DNA of 64,000 bases from RGIG7111 sp036839975 (GCA_036839975.1 DAISVU010000003.1:68887-132886), one strand, 5' to 3'. Shown: positions 26,515-36,007, counted from the stretch's first letter. Notes: generated by a model from the sequence alone, not told the origin. Numbers and translations: made by a program.

Positions 26515-27609
26515 ATGAGCGATTATAAACGATGCAGGGAGTGTGGTTTGCCTGACAATATGCCGCGACTGAGACTGGATAAGAGTGGCGTATGTTCTCT
26601 GTGTAATAAAGAAAAAAAGAGAAAAAAACCGGAAGTATATAAGGGTGTGGAAGCACTTAAAGGAGAGATTGACCGACTGCTTTCCGTCTACCCGAAAGAT
26701 AGGCGATATGACTGTATAGTCGGCTGCAGCGGAGGACGTGACAGCACGTATCTTCTTTATTGGGTAAAAAATGTTCTTGAACTTAATGTATTAGCTGTGA
26801 CTATGACACATGACTTTATGCCGGAACGTACTTTGGAAAACGTAAAGACTGTAACATCCACTCTGGGAATTGACACAAAGTATATAGAAAATAGAGATCT
26901 TAATGTTTGCGGCAGAAAGAGTGTACAGGCTTGGGCCAAAAAGCCTTCTCCTGAAATGCTGGTAACTTTTTGTACCGGATGTCGTTACGGACTGAGGAAA
27001 GCAATTCCCGGTGTTTGTCAGGATCTTGATGTTCCTCTGCTTTTTATGGGGAATACACGTCTGGAAAAGCTTACTTACCGCACGGACTTGTTGAGTAAAG
27101 ATCCGGACCGTCCGTCGCACCAAAGCATGAAAAGAAACTATCCTAAAATATTGATGAAGCATCTTGCTTTTTTTAGCTCGCCCAGGAGTTTGTATGTCCA
27201 ATATAAAGACTTTGCTTCCGTTAAAAAGGGGAAAGAAGAATGGCCTGTCATAATTAAGCCATTCTTTGATTATGTAGAATGGGAGGAAGACGTTGTGATC
27301 CCGACAATAAGAAGCTTAGGATGGGGTTATGATGAAAGCCTTAATGCCACATGGCGTTCCGACTGTTTTGTGAATCTTATTCGCCAGTACTACTATAAGC
27401 GTTTTCTAGGATTCAACGATTTAGATGTATATTACGCACGGCAGATTCGCAACGGTCTCATAACCTTTGAAGAGGCTGAAAATAGAATGAAAACAGAAGG
27501 CAACTATTCTGACGAGCTTATTGCCCGGATATTAAAGGATCATTACGATCTGGATTTTTATAAAATCGAATCAAAAATAAAAAAATATAACAGCAAAAGA
27601 CATATATGA
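26515..27609 (+). CDS. PP-loop ATP pyrophosphatase, N-acetyl sugar amidotransferase-like
   Basis: A 364-residue protein. An N-terminal zinc-ribbon-like pair (CRECGLPD and GVCSLCNKE) is followed by the PP-loop motif VGCSGGRDSTY (about 85-95) that binds ATP, then a cysteine-containing FCTGCRYGL and a long helical C-terminus. The arrangement matches the WbpG/PseA-like N-acetyl sugar amidotransferase group, which transfers ammonia to an acyl-adenylated sugar. No glycan genes flank it, so the substrate is open. GGAGGAGG precedes the ATG at 26515. A TATAAT lies at 26471. Confidence 0.68.
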   Translation: MSDYKRCRECGLPDNMPRLRLDKSGVCSLCNKEKKRKKPEVYKGVEALKGEIDRLLSVYPKDRRYDCIVGCSGGRDSTYLLYWVKNVLELNVLAVTMTHDFMPERTLENVKTVTSTLGIDTKYIENRDLNVCGRKSVQAWAKKPSPEMLVTFCTGCRYGLRKAIPGVCQDLDVPLLFMGNTRLEKLTYRTDLLSKDPDRPSHQSMKRNYPKILMKHLAFFSSPRSLYVQYKDFASVKKGKEEWPVIIKPFFDYVEWEEDVVIPTIRSLGWGYDESLNATWRSDCFVNLIRQYYYKRFLGFNDLDVYYARQIRNGLITFEEAENRMKTEGNYSDELIARILKDHYDLDFYKIESKIKKYNSKRHI

Positions 27610-27838
27610 TTTTTAGCATTATCAGCCTGACATCTTTGGCAAAATTAAAGATTTGACGATTCAGATATTTATCAATACTGGACTGACAAACGACTAATAA
27701 AAGAAAACAGCATTAAACAAGCCGGAGATTGCATCTGTTGTGGAAAAAAGTTATGATCAAAAAGTAATATGGAAATTTAATGAATGTTTATCCGGTTAAA
27801 TATCGGCTGAAGTCAAGTGAACCAAATGAAAGGACAAT

Positions 27839-28474
27839 GTGAAAAATATGAAATATCAGAAAGAGACTCTGCTTTCTCCCGAAAGCTATGGTATTTATCT
27901 TAGCCGGTACAGCCCGGATCGTTTCGAAGCTCTGTGGGATATTATGGAATGCTCATTTCCTCCTGAAGAACTGTACCGCAGTGAACAGCTTTTGCAGCAT
28001 ATGGATCACCCTGTCTGTTCACCGGTCTTCATTCATCAGAAGGTTACGAAAGCGACAAATATTATTTCGGACAAGGCCATAGGTGCTTTGATCGCATGGG
28101 ACTTTCCTGATTTTTATTTCGGTGAATACCTTGCTATACTTCCGGAAATGCGCAACCGCGGCAACGGTGAAGATTTAATGTATTTACTGCCTGACAGCCT
28201 GGAAAAACCGATTCTGTTTGAATGTGAGCCGCCCAAAACGGATATTGCGCGACGCCGCATCAATTTTTATCGTCGCTGTGGATATTTTGTTTATGACAGG
28301 GAGTACCTGATGCCGGCGCTGCACCCCGAAGATGCGCCTATACCGATGCATCTTATGGGGGGAGGAAAGAATCCTTTAAAAAATGAAAACCTGAAGGAAG
28401 CCGTTGATCTTTTATATAAAAGCGTTTACCGTGATGTCATGCATTTTTCAGTAAATGATGATCTTATGCGTTAA
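27839..28474 (+). CDS. GNAT family N-acetyltransferase
   Basis: A 211-residue protein. The GNAT core is visible as FPPEELYRSE, YFGEYLAILPEMRNRGNGEDLM (motif A, where RNRGNGE stands in for R/QxxGxG/A) and RRRINFYRRCGYFVYD (motif B). It should transfer an acetyl group from acetyl-CoA to an unidentified amine. The start is a GTG behind AAAGGA; the next ATG at 27848 is possible. It is the last accessory gene before the housekeeping block. Confidence 0.72.
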   Translation: MKNMKYQKETLLSPESYGIYLSRYSPDRFEALWDIMECSFPPEELYRSEQLLQHMDHPVCSPVFIHQKVTKATNIISDKAIGALIAWDFPDFYFGEYLAILPEMRNRGNGEDLMYLLPDSLEKPILFECEPPKTDIARRRINFYRRCGYFVYDREYLMPALHPEDAPIPMHLMGGGKNPLKNENLKEAVDLLYKSVYRDVMHFSVNDDLMR

Positions 28475-28554
28475 ATACGGAGACTTGCCCCAATGATCAT
28501 ATCGACAGATGTTAAACGATAAAATGAACTAATAAAATAGAAAGGAAGGTATGT

Positions 28555-30021
28555 ATGAAAGTCGCATTCCATACATTAGGATGCAAAGTCAATCAATATG
28601 AATCTGAGATGCTTTCTGAAAAATTCAGGAGCCGCGGATATGAAATAGTCGGGGAAGAAGATGCGGCTGATATTTATGTAGTCAATACATGTACTGTAAC
28701 TGCACTGGCGGATAGAAAATCGCGGCAGTATATACGTAGGATGAAGAAAAAGAACCCTGAAAGTATCGTCGCAGTAATCGGCTGCTATGTACAGGTGAAT
28801 CCTGAAAACGTCTGCGCGATAGAAGGCGTAAATATCTTGGCCGGAACAAATGAGAAGGCATATATAGTTGAACATATCGAAGCATATATTGAAAAAATGA
28901 GAGATGTGAGTTTATCTGCAAATGCAAAGACCTGTGTGGAGTCTTCTTGCAGTGAAGCGGATGCCCGGAAAAAATATAGAGGCTTTAAAGCTGCATATAT
29001 CAAAAAATATGAGGAATTAACAGAATATGAATCAATTGGACTTGTAACAGATGCCTCAGAGCGGACACGTGCGTATGTCAAGATAGAAGAAGGCTGCAAC
29101 CGCTTCTGCACATACTGCATTATCCCTTATGTGAGGGGAGCGGTGAGAAGCAGACCGGAGAAAGATATAATTCGTGAGGCTGAGGTCTTTATTGCAAAGG
29201 GCCGAAAGGAGATTGTTCTAACCGGCATAAACACTGCGCTTTACGGTTCGGAGACCGATGGTAAATTAAGACTTGATGAATTACTTTCAAAGCTGGATGA
29301 TCTTAAGGGTGATTTTAGAATAAGATTGAGCTCGCTTGAACCTACGGTAGTAGATGCCGAGTATGTTACAAAACTGTTCAAATTTAATAAACTGTGTCAT
29401 CATCTTCATCTATCATTGCAGAGCGGAAGTGATGCGATTTTGAAATCGATGGGCAGAAGGTATGACAGAAGAGATTACTTTGATATCGTAAATGTTTTAA
29501 AGAACTTTGATCCTAATTACGGAATCACAACCGATATAATAGCAGGCTTTCCGGGTGAAACGGATGCTGATGCTGCAGACAGCATAGATATGATAGAAAA
29601 AGTGAATTTTTGCAGAGTGCACCCGTTCAAGTTTTCAATAAGACCCGGTACTGTGGCTTCGAAGATGGAAAAGCAGATACCGTCACCCGTCAAAAAGAAA
29701 CGTGTAAATATGCTTCTGAAAGCCGGTGAAAGATCAGCACAAAAATTTTTTGAAGCAAATGTCGGCAGCGTAAGGACAGTGCTTATAGAAGAATATGTTG
29801 AGGACAAAAAGTGTTTTACGGGATATACTGATAATTACATAAAAGTCTACATTCCCGGCGAAAGCCGTTCGATTGATATGAATACAGGAAATAAGCATAA
29901 GTCAAATATCGGAAATTCTGCAGATAAAAATGCTGAGCATTCGAGAATGATAAGTAAAAACCGCTTTTATGACGTAAGTCTTGTACGACCTTTTGAAGAT
30001 GGTATGCTGGGTGAAGTATAA
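28555..30021 (+). CDS. mtaB: tRNA (t6A37) methylthiotransferase MtaB
   Basis: A 488-residue radical-SAM enzyme that adds the methylthio group to t6A at position 37 of ANN-decoding tRNAs. The N-terminal UPF0004 domain has TLGCKVNQYESE, NTCTVT and GCYVQV cysteines for the auxiliary cluster. The radical-SAM motif is CNRFCTYCIIPYVRG (about residues 182-196), and a TRAM-like domain follows from about 410. The C-terminus carries a polar insertion (GNKHKSNIGNSADKN). GAAAGGAAGG precedes the ATG. It starts the conserved housekeeping block; HIT follows 70 bp on. Confidence 0.9.
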   Translation: MKVAFHTLGCKVNQYESEMLSEKFRSRGYEIVGEEDAADIYVVNTCTVTALADRKSRQYIRRMKKKNPESIVAVIGCYVQVNPENVCAIEGVNILAGTNEKAYIVEHIEAYIEKMRDVSLSANAKTCVESSCSEADARKKYRGFKAAYIKKYEELTEYESIGLVTDASERTRAYVKIEEGCNRFCTYCIIPYVRGAVRSRPEKDIIREAEVFIAKGRKEIVLTGINTALYGSETDGKLRLDELLSKLDDLKGDFRIRLSSLEPTVVDAEYVTKLFKFNKLCHHLHLSLQSGSDAILKSMGRRYDRRDYFDIVNVLKNFDPNYGITTDIIAGFPGETDADAADSIDMIEKVNFCRVHPFKFSIRPGTVASKMEKQIPSPVKKKRVNMLLKAGERSAQKFFEANVGSVRTVLIEEYVEDKKCFTGYTDNYIKVYIPGESRSIDMNTGNKHKSNIGNSADKNAEHSRMISKNRFYDVSLVRPFEDGMLGEV

Positions 30022-30091
30022 AAATGTGAACAAAATGCCGGTTTTATTTTTGCACCGTGCATTGTAATAAAATATTAAGGGAGGTAGAAAG

Positions 30092-30448
30092 ATGTCAGAT
30101 TGTATATTTTGCAAGATAGTGGAAAAGGAAATAGCAGGAAATATTGCATATGAAGATGATAGGATATTGGCTTTTCACGATATGGATCCTCAGGGACCGG
30201 TCCATGTGCTTATAGTACCCAAAAAGCATATAACATCGCCGGATGATCTTTCCGATGATGATCAGTCACTTGCAGGATATATTTTGTGCAAGGTAAAGGA
30301 TATAGCTAAGGATCTTGGGCTAAATAACGGCTACAGGCTTGTAGTGAACTGCGGTGAAGACGGTTTTCAAACTGTCAAGCATCTGCATTTTCATCTTATA
30401 GGCGGAAAGAAGATGGGCTGGCCGCCTTATGTTGATGTGACAAAGTAA
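30092..30448 (+). CDS. HIT family nucleotide-binding protein
   Basis: A 118-residue histidine-triad hydrolase with the catalytic H-L-H-F-H-L (His97, 99, 101) and an N-terminal CIFCKIV zinc-type pair. Relatives hydrolyse adenosine phosphoramidates. It has normal length and a GGAGG ribosome binding site, between mtaB and rpsU as in many Clostridia. Confidence 0.9.
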   Translation: MSDCIFCKIVEKEIAGNIAYEDDRILAFHDMDPQGPVHVLIVPKKHITSPDDLSDDDQSLAGYILCKVKDIAKDLGLNNGYRLVVNCGEDGFQTVKHLHFHLIGGKKMGWPPYVDVTK

Positions 30449-30493
30449 TATTACCGGAATTATATATATTTAATACAATCAATCAAAAATTCC

Positions 30494-30522
30494 TTGCGAT
30501 GTCATGATTACAATAGTATAAT
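30494..30522 (+). promoter_or_regulatory. Sigma-A-type promoter for rpsU
   Basis: TTGCGA and TATAAT are separated by exactly 17 bp, about 74 bp before the rpsU start. Confidence 0.7.
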
Positions 30523-30595
30523 ACATGTGTTAAGGGCACGGGTCATATTTCCGTCTGCCTGAAACAAACACATGGCGACGGGAGGTGAAACGAAT

Positions 30596-30775
30596 ATGGC
30601 ACAGGTGGTCTTAAGAGAAGGTGAAAGCTTAGAAAGTGCTCTGAAAAGATTCAAGAGATCATGCACAAGAGACGGTGTCATGAGTGAGCTCAGGAAAAGA
30701 GAGCATTATGAAAAGCCAAGTGTTAAGAGAAAAAAGAAATCTGAAGCTGCAAGAAAAAAGGCTAGAAAATATTAA
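30596..30775 (+). CDS. rpsU: 30S ribosomal protein S21
   Basis: A 59-residue basic protein starting MAQVVLREGESLESALKRF and ending in a lysine/arginine-rich helix, standard for bS21. It binds the 3' end region of 16S rRNA in the small subunit. The ATG at 30596 follows GGGAGGTGAAACG; an earlier in-frame ATG at 30572 lacks a site. It is followed 39 bp later by yqeY, the usual pairing. Confidence 0.95.
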   Translation: MAQVVLREGESLESALKRFKRSCTRDGVMSELRKREHYEKPSVKRKKKSEAARKKARKY

Positions 30776-30814
30776 CAGACAAAAGCAGCAGATAACAGGT
30801 CAGAGGTGAGCACA

Positions 30815-31261
30815 GTGACTTTAAAAGAAAGATTGATGGCAGATTTTAAAGATGCCATGAAAAATAAAGATGAAGTCAGAAAAAACACCATCAATTTAGC
30901 TCGTGCGGCGATAAAGCAGTATGAAGTCGACAAAAGAGAAGAACTTGATGAACAGGGTGTCATTGAGATACTTGCAAAACAGGTAAAGATGAGACGCGAT
31001 GCGCTTGACGACTTCAAGGCGGCAGGCAGAACAGATATTCTGGATGAGTATAGCAGAGAGATCGATGTCCTGTCTGAATATCTGCCTGAACAGCTAAGTG
31101 AAGAAGAAATTCAGAAAATAGTTGAAGAAGCGGCTGCACAGCTCGGTATTACCGGGGGCAAAAAAAATATAGGCAAGATGATGGGTGCTGTAATGCCAAA
31201 AGTAAAAAGTATTGCAGATGGCAAAGCTGCAAGGCAGGTCATTGAGCGATTTCTCGGCTAA
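30815..31261 (+). CDS. yqeY: YqeY/GatB-like domain protein
   Basis: A 148-residue protein starting VTLKERLMADFKDAMKNKDE with YLPEQLSEEEI and GKMMGAVMPKVK near the C-terminus, matching YqeY, a free-standing version of the tRNA-amidotransferase GatB tail domain. Its precise role is unknown. AGAGGTGAG places the start at the GTG at 30815, three codons after another in-frame GTG. It is the standard partner of rpsU; a terminator lies 15 bp after the stop. Confidence 0.85.
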   Translation: MTLKERLMADFKDAMKNKDEVRKNTINLARAAIKQYEVDKREELDEQGVIEILAKQVKMRRDALDDFKAAGRTDILDEYSREIDVLSEYLPEQLSEEEIQKIVEEAAAQLGITGGKKNIGKMMGAVMPKVKSIADGKAARQVIERFLG

Positions 31262-31275
31262 ACACAGGTAACTGG

Positions 31276-31301
31276 AGGCTGTCACAATGACAGCCTTTTT
31301 T
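31276..31301 (+). terminator. Terminator between yqeY and phoH
   Basis: AGGCTGTCA and TGACAGCCT form a perfect 9-bp stem around a 2- to 3-base loop, followed by TTTTT. The only ATG near the phoH start (31287) lies within it. Confidence 0.85.
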
Positions 31302-31331
31302 GTTAGATCAAGAAAAAAGAGGAAAATATAT

Positions 31332-32336
31332 TTGGATAACACGTATTTATATGGGGACGGGAACAGAGAAATATTTTTGAGTGAGGATATAGACAGAGTT
31401 GAGCTTTTCGGAAATCTCGATACAAACCTCAGGCTTATTGAAGATGAATTCAATGTAAGGATTGTTCAGAGAGATAATACGCTTACAATCATTGGAGATA
31501 AGACAAATAAGGCTGCAGAAGTGATATACGAACTTATAAATGTTTTGAAATCAGGTGAAAAGCTCAGCAATCAGAAGGTGGCCTATATTATTTCGCTAAA
31601 AGAAGATGGGGTCTCTTATCATAAAAGTGCTGTAAATAAGGATATCATATGCTTTACACATGAAGGAAAACCTTTAAAGCCCAAGACTGTCGGACAGCAG
31701 AAGTATGTAAACAGCATAAGGAAAAAAGACATAGTGTTTGGCATCGGGCCTGCAGGAACGGGTAAAACTTACATAGCTGTTTCTATGGCGGTCAATGCTT
31801 TTAAAAATAAGGATGTACAGAAAATAATACTTGCCAGGCCGGCGGTAGAAGCAGGTGAAAGTCTCGGCTTTCTTCCTGGAGATCTTCAGGAGAAGGTGGA
31901 TCCTTATCTCAGGCCGCTTTACGACGCCCTCTATGATATAATTGGGCGGGAAAGAACTATGAGGTTAAAAGAAAAGGAAACTATTGAAATTGTTCCGCTC
32001 GCGTATATGAGAGGTCGTACGCTTGACAACGCGTTTGTCATTTTGGATGAGGCACAAAACACGACGAAAGAACAGATGAAAATGTTTATTACAAGGATGG
32101 GATTCGGCTCAAAGATGGTAATCACCGGTGATGTGACTCAGATAGATCTTCCGCGGGGGAAAAAGTCCGGGCTGCTTGAGGCTGAAAAAATATTGAAGTA
32201 TGAAAAGGGCATAGATTTCTGTTATCTTAAGGATATGGATGTTGTGAGACATGAGCTTGTAAAAAAGATAATAGCAGCTTATGAAAAGTATTACAGAAAT
32301 AAACCGGAGCATATTGAAACGGAATATTATCGGTAG
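31332..32336 (+). CDS. phoH: PhoH-like ATPase
   Basis: A protein of about 334 residues with a KH-like N-terminal segment (EIFLSEDIDRVELFGNLD) and a P-loop ATPase core: GPAGTGKTYIA (about 139-149), ILDEAQNT (Walker B) and ITGDVTQID. PhoH-like proteins are linked to RNA metabolism and accompany ybeY. I prefer the TTG at 31332 (AGAGG upstream) because the ATG at 31287 sits inside the terminator hairpin, which would also force the terminator's T run to encode A-F-F-V. It is followed by ybeY after 101 bp; the HD-domain gene usually between them is absent. Confidence 0.85.
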   Translation: MDNTYLYGDGNREIFLSEDIDRVELFGNLDTNLRLIEDEFNVRIVQRDNTLTIIGDKTNKAAEVIYELINVLKSGEKLSNQKVAYIISLKEDGVSYHKSAVNKDIICFTHEGKPLKPKTVGQQKYVNSIRKKDIVFGIGPAGTGKTYIAVSMAVNAFKNKDVQKIILARPAVEAGESLGFLPGDLQEKVDPYLRPLYDALYDIIGRERTMRLKEKETIEIVPLAYMRGRTLDNAFVILDEAQNTTKEQMKMFITRMGFGSKMVITGDVTQIDLPRGKKSGLLEAEKILKYEKGIDFCYLKDMDVVRHELVKKIIAAYEKYYRNKPEHIETEYYR

Positions 32337-32437
32337 AGGGAAATCTGAAATATTTTATTACAGTCAATCGTATATGTTAAGGATGTTTTCTTTAAAGAGT
32401 ATGCTGATATCAAGAATCAGAACAGAATGGAGTATCT

Positions 32438-32890
32438 ATGTATATAGTATATAAAAGAGACGGTGCACCTTCAGAACATCTGATTATAAAGATGAAAGAG
32501 GCCGCAAAACTGTGTCTTGAAAGAGCGGGGATAAGATATCAAAACACTGAGATAAGCCTCACTTTTACAGATCCGGAACAGATACAGAGCATCAATAAAG
32601 AATACCGTAATATAGATTCTGTAACCGACGTTCTCTCTTTTCCGCAGTATGAGGATATAAGCGTTGCAAACAATGATGAAAACATATTTTTAGGAGATGT
32701 TGTGATCTGTAGACAGCAGGCGGCTGCACAGGCGGAAGAGTACGGACATTCAGAGGAAAGAGAGCTTGTTTATCTTTTTGTTCATAGTATGTTTCATCTT
32801 CTCGGTTATGATCATATGGAGGAAGCAGAAAAGGTCGCGATGCGTGCGGCGGAAGAAGACATTATGAAGAAGATCGGTCTTTCCAGATGA
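32438..32890 (+). CDS. ybeY: Endoribonuclease YbeY
   Basis: A 150-residue protein with the UPF0054 zinc motif HSMFHLLGYDH (H-x3-H-x5-H) near residue 120 and the upstream NKEYRNIDSVTDVLSFP. YbeY takes part in 16S rRNA 3'-end maturation and ribosome quality control. The start is an ATG after AGAATGGAG. It belongs to the phoH-ybeY-cdd-era-recO run. Confidence 0.93.
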   Translation: MYIVYKRDGAPSEHLIIKMKEAAKLCLERAGIRYQNTEISLTFTDPEQIQSINKEYRNIDSVTDVLSFPQYEDISVANNDENIFLGDVVICRQQAAAQAEEYGHSEERELVYLFVHSMFHLLGYDHMEEAEKVAMRAAEEDIMKKIGLSR

Positions 32891-32925
32891 GAGCCGGTAT
32901 TCAGGGTTATATTTGGTGAAAAATC

Positions 32926-33321
32926 ATGGACAATAAAGAACTGTTTGAAAAAGCGATAGAGGCAAGAGATAAGGCGTATGCGCCATATTCTAAATTCAGG
33001 GTTGGCGCTGCTGTTCTGACCGGATCGGGCAATGTATATACGGGCGTGAATATTGAGAACTCAGTGTATCCAGCCGGAACATGTGCCGAGAGGACAGCAT
33101 GTTCAAATGCCGTATCGGCCGGCGAGAAGGATTTTAAAGCTGTTGCTATAGCAGGGGCAGGCGAAGGAAAAGAGTTAAAGCCATGCTGGCCATGCGGTAT
33201 ATGCAGACAGTTCATGTATGAATTTTCACCCGAAATAAAAGTTATTACCGGTACAGACGTTGATTCTCTCAAAATAAAAAAGCTGACTGAACTTATTCCT
33301 GAAAGCTTCAGTCTTTATTAA
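32926..33321 (+). CDS. cdd: Cytidine deaminase
   Basis: A 131-residue enzyme with the catalytic CAERTA (zinc His replaced by Cys, as in tetrameric CDA) and PCWPCGICRQ for the zinc. It deaminates cytidine or deoxycytidine to uridine for pyrimidine salvage. YAPYSKFRVGAAV near the N-terminus binds substrate. It has standard length and is placed between ybeY and era as in Firmicutes. Confidence 0.93.
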   Translation: MDNKELFEKAIEARDKAYAPYSKFRVGAAVLTGSGNVYTGVNIENSVYPAGTCAERTACSNAVSAGEKDFKAVAIAGAGEGKELKPCWPCGICRQFMYEFSPEIKVITGTDVDSLKIKKLTELIPESFSLY

Positions 33322-33457
33322 ACGTAATACTGATGTAACAACTCAAGCCGCAATAATAATCATATTATTTAAAATCATACGGGACATACGATATGTGTGT
33401 TATGATGCGATTCATAAAAACAGCAGCAGTGTAAAAGTATCTGAATACGGAGGAAGT

Positions 33458-34351
33458 ATGAGATCGGGATTTGTAGGTATCGCAGGTCGCCCCAATGTCG
33501 GTAAATCGATGCTTTTGAACACAATCATCGGTGAGAAAATAGCGATCACAACGAGCAAGCCGCAAACGACAAGAAACAGAATACGAGGCATATATAATGA
33601 AAACCGGGAAGGAGAAGAGCCTTTTCAAATAGTTTTTGTCGATACACCCGGTATACATAAGCCTAAAAACAGACTTGGCGGATATATGACAGATGCGGCC
33701 GTGAATACGTTCAAGGAAGTGGATCTTGTGATATTTATAACAGATGGCGGACTCGATGATGGGCCGGGTGACAGATACATAATAGAAATGCTGAAAAAGA
33801 TAAACACGCCAAAGATACTGGTTATAAATAAAATAGATGCAATGTTGCCTGATAAATTCAGAAAAATATATGAAGAATATGAGGCCTTGGGTGAATTTGA
33901 CAGAGTGCTGGGGATATCTGCAGCGGAAAACATTCACGTAGAGGAGCTTATAGAAGAAACGAAAAAATATATTCCTGCAGGACCTGTATATTTTCCGGAC
34001 GACATGTTCACAGATGACCCTGAACGGTTTGTGGTGAGTGAGATAATCAGGGAAAAAATACTTCTTTATATGGATAAAGAAGTGCCACATGGTGTAGCGG
34101 TCGAGATTGAAAGTTTTATCGAAGAAGAAAATATAACACGGATAAGTGCAGTTATATATTGTGAAAAAAAATCACATAAGGGTATGCTCATAGGCAAGGC
34201 TGGAAGAAAACTTAAAGGTATCGGAAAGAGTGCACGTAAAGAAATCGAAAAACTTCTTGGGGTCAGGGTATTTTTGGATCTTTGGGTAAAAGTAAAGGAA
34301 AACTGGCGAGACAGCGAGAAAGCGCTGAGTGATTTTGGATACAAGGATTAG
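33458..34351 (+). CDS. era: GTPase Era
   Basis: A 297-residue ribosome-assembly GTPase. G1 GRPNVGKS (10-17), G3 DTPG, G4 NKID and G5 SAA are all present, followed by a C-terminal KH domain (KKSHKGMLIGKAGRKLKGIG) that binds the 3' end of 16S rRNA. GGAGGAAGT precedes the ATG at 33458; the frame further upstream has no site. It sits between cdd and recO. Confidence 0.95.
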   Translation: MRSGFVGIAGRPNVGKSMLLNTIIGEKIAITTSKPQTTRNRIRGIYNENREGEEPFQIVFVDTPGIHKPKNRLGGYMTDAAVNTFKEVDLVIFITDGGLDDGPGDRYIIEMLKKINTPKILVINKIDAMLPDKFRKIYEEYEALGEFDRVLGISAAENIHVEELIEETKKYIPAGPVYFPDDMFTDDPERFVVSEIIREKILLYMDKEVPHGVAVEIESFIEEENITRISAVIYCEKKSHKGMLIGKAGRKLKGIGKSARKEIEKLLGVRVFLDLWVKVKENWRDSEKALSDFGYKD

Positions 34352-34422
34352 ATATTTCAGAAGGCTCTGACGCAAATGCGGATCGCGGGCACACAGATGC
34401 GGGACTGATTATAAGGAGCAAC

Positions 34423-35208
34423 ATGTACACTGATACGGAGGGGATTATATTAAAACAGATAAACACTGTTAACGGAAGACGTATGCTGCGCCTTTTTTCG
34501 CGCAAGTTCGGAAAGATCAGCGCCGGTACGGGCATCAGCGAAAAAAGCAGGAGCAAAGCGGGACTTGCTATGCGGCCATTCACGTATGGAATGTATGAAC
34601 TTTACAAAGGACGTGGCACATATAATATTAACAGTGCAGAAACGATAAGGAGTTATTACGGTATTGGAAACAGCGTGGATAAATATATGAATGCATCGTT
34701 CGTGCTTGAACTCTTAGACAGGATAACTGTTGAAGATCATTCTTCCCCGCAGCTTTTCAATCTGACGCTCGCATTTCTGTCCGCGATAGAAAACCGTAAG
34801 AAAGCGTTTGGAACTCTTGTGATTGCATATGAACTCAAGATGCTTAAGCTTCTGGGGCTTGAACCTCAGCTGTATAACTGTACTGTTTGCGGGAAAGACC
34901 TGTCTGATATGACCGAAAGAAAGACAACCGGAAAAGAGTTGTTTTTCAATATAAAAGAAGGCGGTCTTGTATGCAGAAAATGTACATTGGCATTCAATGA
35001 TGAAACTAGGGCACAGTTGATTTATTCACTGAATACTGGTATAGTTAATATATTGAAATACTTTTTAAACAATCCGATAAAAAGCGTGGAAAAATTAGGC
35101 CTTGACGAGCTGATGTTTCAAGAGATACAGATGCTTGTAAAGGCTTATATGGACTATCATTTAGATATCGGGAAACTCAAAAGTGAGGATTTTATAGGCG
35201 ATAGCTGA
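34423..35208 (+). CDS. recO: DNA repair protein RecO
   Basis: A 261-residue protein: an N-terminal OB fold (TEGIILKQINTVNGRRMLRLFS), a central helical domain and a four-cysteine zinc site (NCTVCGK and VCRKCT, about 150-188). RecO loads RecA on gapped DNA with RecR. Length and order after era are standard. AAGGAGC precedes the ATG. Confidence 0.93.
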   Translation: MYTDTEGIILKQINTVNGRRMLRLFSRKFGKISAGTGISEKSRSKAGLAMRPFTYGMYELYKGRGTYNINSAETIRSYYGIGNSVDKYMNASFVLELLDRITVEDHSSPQLFNLTLAFLSAIENRKKAFGTLVIAYELKMLKLLGLEPQLYNCTVCGKDLSDMTERKTTGKELFFNIKEGGLVCRKCTLAFNDETRAQLIYSLNTGIVNILKYFLNNPIKSVEKLGLDELMFQEIQMLVKAYMDYHLDIGKLKSEDFIGDS

Positions 35209-35245
35209 CAATATCATAAAATTACAAAAGACAGGAGGTATGTAG

Positions 35246-35971
35246 ATGGAAATCACACTGGAAAAGATCGAATTAGTCAAAGACAGGACTGGTGCAAGTT
35301 ACAAAGATGCAAAAGATGCACTGGAAGCTGCAGACGGAAATGTAGTTGATGCTATAATCGACATAGAAGAAAATATCGACTTAAAACAGGCTTTGGAACC
35401 AAACTGTGTGGGAGCATCTTTACTCGATACCCTTAAGGGCGTCATAAGAAAAGGCAACGTGTCAAAGGTGGTCGTTAAAAGAGACGGCGAAAGGCTGATA
35501 AATCTACCGGTAAATGCGGTGATTATAGGAGCAGCGCTTTCACCTTTGGGAACCATAGTGGGGATCTCAGCCGCATTTGGATTTAAGTGCACGATTGAGA
35601 TAGTCAAGGTCGATGGAACTATAATCGATGTAAGCGAAAATGCCAAAGAAACTGTGGAAACAGTCATCGAAAAGGGTAATGAGGTTGCAGATGCTGCTAA
35701 AGAAAGAGCATCGCAGGTGAAGGATAAAGCGTCCGAAAAGTTTGACAGGGCATCCGATAAATTCGAAGATGCAAAGGATGTTGCCGCTGACAAGTTTAAT
35801 CAGGCCAGAGATGTTGCAGTTGAAAAATTCAATCATGCGAAAGACGCCGCATCTGAAAAGATCAGTGAGGCAAGGGAAAAATATGAGGAGAAAAAGGAAG
35901 CTATGGGAGCTGACATAGACTTCTCGGGCTGCTTCGGCGATGATGAAGATGAAGCAGGCAGTACTATATGA
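35246..35971 (+). CDS. DUF4342 protein with apolipoprotein-like repeats
   Basis: A 241-residue protein. The N-terminus (1-45) is a UBA-like helix bundle (KIELVKDRTGASYKDAKDALEA). A DUF4342 region with hydrophobic core VNAVIIGAALSPLGTIVGIS follows (about 90-110). From about 145 to 225 it is a run of 11-residue amphipathic repeats (EKFDRASDKFEDAKDVAADK type), suggesting a long helix that lies on membranes or wraps lipid. The tail is acidic. The role is unknown; position between recO and glyS recurs in Clostridia. AGGAGG precedes the ATG. Confidence 0.75.
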   Translation: MEITLEKIELVKDRTGASYKDAKDALEAADGNVVDAIIDIEENIDLKQALEPNCVGASLLDTLKGVIRKGNVSKVVVKRDGERLINLPVNAVIIGAALSPLGTIVGISAAFGFKCTIEIVKVDGTIIDVSENAKETVETVIEKGNEVADAAKERASQVKDKASEKFDRASDKFEDAKDVAADKFNQARDVAVEKFNHAKDAASEKISEAREKYEEKKEAMGADIDFSGCFGDDEDEAGSTI

Positions 35972-36007
35972 GCGCAATATGAGAAATAAGAGGTGAATAC
36001 TGTAAAA

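Noticed and set aside
33365..34090. A 241-codon open frame on the minus strand opposite era
   Set aside because: It is fully antisense to the well-supported Era gene and its translation is Tyr/Phe/His-rich without any family pattern.
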